Assembly: GCA_034509735.1 (NCBI GenBank)
Contig: JACGWO010000003.1
Coordinates: forward strand, 4,278,001 to 4,342,000
Origin: Sesamum alatum
Taxonomy: Eukaryota > Streptophyta > Magnoliopsida > Lamiales > Pedaliaceae
DNA length: 64,000 nt
Reading direction: 5' to 3'
Below the pieces are notes generated by a model. The model searched no databases, had not been told where the DNA came from, and saw only the letters and a program-made list of their open reading frames with translations. The stretch's first letter is position 1. Every line of letters begins with the position of its first letter. The translations under genes were made by a program, and so were the position numbers. Positions 59,093 through 64,000 of the stretch are shown piece by piece.

Positions 59093-60403
59093 TTCAATTG
59101 CATTATTAATATTTTATTTTCTGCACTTAATTATATTTACGGTTAGATTTTGGATATCTTGTTATAAATTCATGGTATGTATTTATTTGTTGGCATGTTT
59201 ATATTTGATGTAAATGTGCTCTGTTGTTGTTGTTTATTTGATAAACAATAAGGATGATCACTAGCCCTTTTTTTTTAGCCTATGTATGGTCCAATTTATT
59301 ATTGGGTGAGGCCTGCGTGCCTCTTTGTTTTTCTTCTCTCTATCGTTTTTAGCCTTGGAATAATAAGGCTTTCTTCCTCTCTATTAATGTACTCCCCCCG
59401 ACTTATGATTGATGTTTCTTTTAAGTTGTAATGAGAGTAGATTAAGTTGTGAGAATTTATTATATTAGATGTAAGCTTCCAAGGAGATGAAGGTCCGGTG
59501 GACGGAGCCCATGATGGAAGGTCAATAAGAAAAAGGAGGAATTTTTACGAGGCCCCATTAGAATGATAATAGGATGTAAATATTGTAATAGTGTAGGCCT
59601 ACCCTAGTTTGACCATAGATCCACTGCGGGCTCAGTGGATCACTTCGGAATGGGCTTGTGATCATCCTAACAGGGGCGTGCTAGGCTTGTTTTGCATGTG
59701 TTAAGTTTTTTATGCTTTGATGCATGGTGTGTTTGGAATGCATCTTATTACATTATATGTATAAATCTTGAGCATGCAAAATACTAATAATGATGAGGTC
59801 TCGGTCTTAATAAAATGTTTAACTCTCACTTGGATGGTCCAAGTAAATATTAGGCCCAAAATAGAACTAAATCAAATGATTTGATTATTCCAAGCCTTCC
59901 ATCCGTAATAATGTAATAAGGAAGCTACTTTCATCTAAGGCGTGGTCTCACGAGTCGAGGCACGTTTTAGAATGAAAGAAAGCTGCATTATTATTACAAA
60001 CAAAAGAATATGCTCCTGTTTCCCTGTCTCACGCGTCGTGGGGGGCGACATTTGAGATATGATTTGGTTGATGGGTCGGGCCTAACCCCGAAGTAACATG
60101 ATTCACTTGGATTCGTCGGAATCATGTGAAAGAGGTGAGGCAAAATATCTTGGGAATCTCACTGGATGAGAATGGTATTGGATACCTCCGACAAAGCTTT
60201 TCCTATGTGAATCGTAAAAGCAGGGCATGAAGAATTGCGTTTGTGGATCCCAAGCCCATGAGAAAATGGTTTCCCGAAACCCCACTTGAGAGTGGTGAGC
60301 TTTCGTAGAAATAGTAGGAGGGTTAATGACTAAAGACCATGTCATAAACTTGAATTAATATTACAATTCGTTTGCTAATTCCTGCTTTACATTTTGAATG
60401 TAG
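59093..60403 (+). other. Leader of element E, palindromic hairpins
   Basis: Aligns with the leader of A from about position 345 (word ATTTTCTGCA). The first hairpin at 59935-59970 has arms CTAAGGCGTG and CACGTTTTAG, which pair through G-U pairs if RNA. The palindrome is CACGAGTCGAGG here (one change). The second, CACGCGTCGTGG, is at 60030-60041. CTAAT and TTTACATTTTGAATGTAG precede gag directly. Confidence 0.7.
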
Positions 60404-61282
60404 ATGTCTAAGAAACTGTTATCTATGATTATGGAGACTAACAAGTTTAATGGAATGAACTACAATGATTGGCTGCGTAATCTGAGGATTGTCCTCAATT
60501 ACGAAAACCAGGCTTATGTTCTGGATAAGCCATTTTCCATAACCTTGCCGGAAGGTTCCTCGCCAGAAGAGCGTTTGACGTTCGAAAAATGGCATGAGGA
60601 TGACCGCAAGGTACGCAGCATCATACTGGCATCCATGACTAATGAGATCCAGAAGCAATATGATAGGCTAGACCATGCCAACGCGATAATGCTCCACTTA
60701 CAGGATATGTATGTGGTTCCGGATAGGCATATTAGATATGCCGCCAGAAACGCATTTTTCGGAACCAAGATGACTGAAGGATCCTCTGTACATGAACATG
60801 GGATCAAGATGCTTTCCCTTGTGGAAAAACTCGAGATCTCAAAGTTGGGCTTGATAATGATATATATATATATAGATGTGATCCTACAGTCTCTTCCCCC
60901 CTCTTACGACCCTTTTGTCGTGAATTACAACATGAATGGGCTTGAGAAGTCCATACATGAGTTGATTAACATGTTGACCCAGTTCGAAGCAACGACCAAA
61001 AGGTCTGCGTCGAAGATACTAGTTGGGGAGGCTTCGACCTCTAAGGAGAAAGGCAAGAGGGTCGGACGCTGGAAGAGGAAGAAGGGAAAGGCAAAAGTCG
61101 CTGCTAGCGCTCAGAGCGTCCTGTTGCCCCAGTGGGGATGGACAAAGGAAAGGGAAAGGTTGGACCGTAGCAATCGAGGGCAAATGATGTTTGCATGCAT
61201 TGCTATGGAAGAGAGCATTGGAAGAGGGACTGCCCCAAACTCCTGTCCAATCAAGGTATGTTTGTTATTGAGGTTAACATGA
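60404..61282 (+). pseudogene. Copia gag of E, late frameshift
   Basis: Starts MSKKLLSMIMETNKFNGMNY. It follows D closely through SLPPSYDPFVVNYNMNGLEK and the basic linker. A one-base deletion near 61115 (SVLLPQWGW in place of SVPVAPVGM) shifts the frame, so the zinc knuckle (CYGREHWKRDC, near 61197-61230) is read in the next frame, where the pol ORF starts. Confidence 0.85.
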
Positions 61283-62147
61283 TTACTAATTATGCTTCTT
61301 GGGTACTGGATACCGGCTGTGGAGCTCACATCTGCAATGATTTGCAGGTGCTGGAAAGAAGCATAAAGCTAAGTACGGACGAGGTCCTGCTGAGGCTAGG
61401 TGATGGCAAAGCTATTGTTGTTGAAGCTGTAGGTCTAGTCCACTTAGTTGTTAGTGATCAAGTTAGGATAGAATTAAAAGATTGCTATTATGTACCTAGC
61501 ATGATCAAGAATATCATTTCAATACCGTTGTTGGACAATGTTGGTTTTGAGTTCATGATCAATAAAAATTATTTTTATTTGATGAAGAATGGTTCTTCAC
61601 ATCTGCTAGGTAAACTTCATAATGGTCTTTATATTCTTCAACAGCGTGATTTGATCATGACTGCTCAAAACAAACGAAATATGGATAATCAAGAAAACGC
61701 ACAGATTTGGCATGCAAGGCTAGGTCACATCAAGACAGGATTAGGAAGTTGGTAGACTCAAAGAGTCTAGAAATACATGATTTTGACCATCTACTGGCAT
61801 GCGAGTCTTGTCTAAAAGGGAAAATGACCAAGAAGCCCTTTATTGGACAAAGCATGCTTGCCAGTGGTCTATTTGATTTGATCCATTTAGATGTATGTGG
61901 GCCACTAAATACACAAGCTAGAGGAGGGTTTTCTTACTTCATAACTTTTACCGATGATCACTCACGGTATGGTTATGTTTACCTTATGAGGTACAAGTTT
62001 GAGGCCTTTGGAAGGTTTAAAGAGTTCAGGCTTGAAGTTGAAAACCAAACTGGTCGCAAACTTAAACCCCTTCGGTCGGACCGGGGTGGTGAGTATTTGA
62101 GTGGAGAATTCTTGGATTATCTAAAAGAGAATGGGATTCTCTCTTAG
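61195..62147 (+). pseudogene. Copia protease-integrase of E, broken
   Basis: Protease WVLDTGCGAHICNDL near 61300, then an open frame to QIWHARLGHI near 61735, where a small deletion shifts the frame. The second open stretch (61707-62147) carries CESCLKGKMTKKPFIGQSML, the first catalytic D (DLIHLDVCGPL) and the second (LRSDRGGEYL). It stops at TAG 62146 where D has CAG. The integrase Glu segment follows only as part of the inverted repeat at 62148-62322. Confidence 0.85.
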
Positions 62148-62322
62148 TGGACTCCTCCCGGAACGCCACAACTGAACGGCGTCTCTGAAAGGAGGAATAG
62201 AACTTTGTTGGACATGGTTCGATCCAAAGACCTACGAAGACCTACGAAGAAGCATGTCCAACAAAGTTCTATTCCTCCTTTCAGAGACGCCGTTCAGTTT
62301 GTGGCGTTCCGGGAGGAGTCCA
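62148..62322. repeat. Inverted repeat of integrase sequence in E
   Basis: Arm 1, 62148-62216, and arm 2, 62253-62322, are complements over about 69 bp with one inserted T in arm 2. The 36-bp spacer contains GATCCAAAGACCTACGAAG from the RT start region, with ACCTACGAAG duplicated in tandem. Confidence 0.9.
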
Positions 62323-62340
62323 TAGACTTTGTTGCGATAT

Positions 62341-62366
62341 GATTACTAATTCTGCTTCATGGGTAT
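62341..62366 (+). other. 26-bp protease fragment used as filler
   Basis: ATTACTAATTCTGCTTCATG and neighbouring bases match the protease start of D (48279-48303). It lies between two copies of a TTGCGATA/TATCGCAA word, out of context. Confidence 0.75.
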
Positions 62367-62956
62367 CGCAACAAAGCCCACAGACCATGGATAACAACTC
62401 GTGCAGTTGGGCCACGCATTGGATGGTGGTCATGAAACCAACTGATTAAGAGTTGGGTCTGAAACGTTCCAAGTCGAGGACCTCGAGACAGGGCATCGAG
62501 AGTCCTATTGAGACTTACGTCTAGAGTCGTATTCATTGGATGAGTGTCGTGTTTCATCAGCGACAGGCGTGGGACGCCTACACGATCTTGATGGGTTGGT
62601 CGACTAGGGTCGAGCCGACTGGACTGACTCGCGGGGATCATCATATGGAAGCTTTGGAGGCTTGGTCGGTATGATTGGTTTTTCCCGATTCCGATAGTAC
62701 GGGAGGAATCCTCAGACTTGAGGGATCATGGCAGTCGCGTGCACATGACGGCTGTATCTTGGATCTGGCGAGAGGTGATCATTCTGTAAGATGATCATCA
62801 TAACCTTGTCCAGTGCAGTTGGAATGTGTAGCGACGACGGTGGATTCCAAGAAGAGGATCCGTCCCCTGTCAGTATGTGACAGAGGTTTCTCCAATGAAC
62901 TTAGAGACACGTTCGTGCTATTTGAAGCTGTGACCATAGTGGTTGGTCGAACAGGG
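62364..62956 (+). repeat. LTR fragment (D-type) inside pol of E
   Basis: About 590 bp matching 43655-44245 of the D LTR (U3), starting TATCGCAACAAAGCCC and ending GGTCGAACAGGGA. Neither LTR end is present, so it is not a transposed LTR but a copied or recombined segment. Confidence 0.88.
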
Positions 62957-63856
62957 ACTTGGGTGAAGCCTCCTACATCCTAGGCATCCAGATTGTCAGG
63001 GACAGATCTAAAAGGATGGTAGGACTCACCCAAAACTCGTATGTGGAGAAAGTCCTAAAGAGATATCGAATGGACAACTCCAAACGAGGATTCCTTCCAA
63101 TGAAGCATGGGATCAAGTTATCCAAGAAACAGTCCCCACAGACTGATGAGGAACTTGAAAGGATGAAGGTCATCCCCTATGCCTCCGCCGTAGGTAGCAT
63201 ACAATATGCAGTCCACTGCACTAGGCCTAACATTGCGTACGCTTTTGAGCATGACAAGCAGATATCAGTCCTGCGTAGGAGAGGCACATTGGAATGTTGT
63301 TAAGGGCATCCTTAAGTACCTAAGAAGGACTAAGGAAATGTTCCTAGTCTATGGCAATGGAGAACTAATTCTGGAAGGCTTTAGCGACGCTAGCTTCCAG
63401 TCTGATGACGATGATGCCAAGTCTCAATCGGGGTACGTATTCAAACTCAATGGAGGAGTAGTAGCTTGGAAAAGTTCCAAGCAAGCAACCATTGCTGACT
63501 CCACCACAGAGGCTGAATACATAGCAGCTTCAGAAGCTGCTAAGGAAGCGGTTTGGATGAGAAACTACATCCAAGAGTTGGGTGTGGTGCCTAGCATCGC
63601 CGAGCCCGTTGTCATCTTCTGTGATAACAACGGCGCTATAGCGCAAGCAAAGGAACCGAGATCTCATCACCGTTCCAAACATATTCTTAGACGCTACCAT
63701 CTTCTTAGAGAAATGGTAGGAAGAGGTGACGTCCGGATGGACCGAGTCAACTCGGCAGACAACAGAGCAGACCCGCTGACAAAGCCTATGTCGCAGAGCG
63801 CTCATACGCAACATCTTGAGAAGATGGGGATTAAGCATATGGGCAATTGGCTTTAA
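62957..63856 (+). pseudogene. Late RT and intact RNase H of E
   Basis: Resumes at LGEASYILGIQIVRDRSKRM in RT, past the YVDD motif. A one-base change near 63245 shifts the frame from the RT tail (62959-63303) to the RNase H frame (63206-63856). RNase H is uninterrupted: D in FSDASFQSDDDD, E in STTEAEYIAASEA, D in IFCDNNGAIA and HHRSKHI, ending ADPLTKPMSQ ... HMGNWL and stop. It is the only undamaged RNase H in the window. Confidence 0.88.
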
Positions 63857-63859
63857 AGG

Positions 63860-63872
63860 TCAAGTGGGAGAT
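63860..63872 (+). promoter_or_regulatory. Polypurine tract of element E
   Basis: TCAAGTGGGAGAT directly precedes the LTR start at 63873. Confidence 0.85.
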
Positions 63873-64000
63873 TGTTAGAATAGGTGACCATGTAAGCCAA
63901 TTTTGGCAGGAATATGTAACCTATGTCTAGACAATTCTTTGGTATTTGATAAAACATTTATGAATAAAGAAGTGAAAATTCATATGGCAATACTTTGTTT
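63873..64000 (+). repeat. 3' LTR of element E, first 128 bp
   Basis: TGTTAGAATAGGTGACCATG onward; the best match within the window is the M LTR (complement of 40907-41034). It runs off the window. Confidence 0.88.

Larger units (their letters stand above)
59093..64000 (+). mobile_element. Copia element E, 5'-truncated and rearranged
   Basis: Forward element lacking its 5' LTR and early leader, fused head-to-head with C at about 59092. Leader to 60403, gag 60404-61282, protease-integrase to 62147, a scrambled segment 62148-62956, late RT and intact RNase H to 63856, polypurine tract and the start of the 3' LTR at 63873. The LTR start is of the M type. Confidence 0.88.

Overview
The window looks like intergenic DNA from a large, repeat-rich flowering-plant nuclear genome. 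The evidence is tRNA-iMet type primer sites (TGGTATCAGAGC), TNT1-like Ty1/copia polyproteins, a Tekay/Del-like Ty3/gypsy element, a plant L1-type LINE and MITEs. A eudicot is likely, but the species cannot be named from the sequence. I found no convincing host gene, tRNA, rRNA or CRISPR array. About 95% of the window is transposable elements nested in one another, and identities quoted here are by-eye estimates.

Layout. (1) 1-9741: a reverse-strand LTR (G) carries two insertions: copia element A (forward, 5' LTR off-window, ends 6229) and a reverse-strand solo LTR F (6541-8658, TSD TAAAC). (2) 9742-12990: AT-rich DNA without genes, holding a 498-bp MITE with a 10-bp TSD (10868-11365) and two further foldback elements. 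(3) 13000-27699: one reverse-strand LINE split by solo LTR H (13122-15426, TSD CCAAG) and by complete copia element B (16340-26328, TSD GATCC). (4) 27700-31568: LTR I, a stub of a forward LTR (K) and the 3' LTR of reverse-strand element C. (5) 31569-59092: the pol of C is interrupted by gypsy element L (33848-59044, TSD ACCTG). L is itself interrupted by a truncated copia element M (35028-41034, reverse) and by the young complete copia element D (43487-53209, TSD GTATG). (6) 59093-64000: copia element E (forward), 5'-truncated and joined head-to-head to C, with a scrambled stretch inside pol and the start of its 3' LTR at the window edge.

All copia copies (A, B, C, D, E, M) belong to one lineage: LTRs of about 2 kb (1.3 kb in A), a leader of about 1.7-2.6 kb between primer site and gag, and a gag starting MSKNPL or similar. 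D keeps an open gag-protease-integrase frame but lacks the RT core. A, B and C share several internal pol deletions and so appear to have spread as already defective elements. M has near-intact gag and integrase and E the only intact RNase H.

The most interesting signals are in the non-coding parts. A splice-donor-like site lies in the R/U5 part of nearly every LTR, and a branch-point/acceptor-like site abuts the gag ATG, so splicing could remove the whole leader. That leader carries two palindromic CACGAGTCGTG hairpins about 80 bp apart whose outer stems covary between copies, resembling dimerisation or packaging signals. Two further covarying hairpins lie in the LTRs. Together they suggest an unspliced, packageable genomic RNA and a spliced gag mRNA; this is inference and untested.
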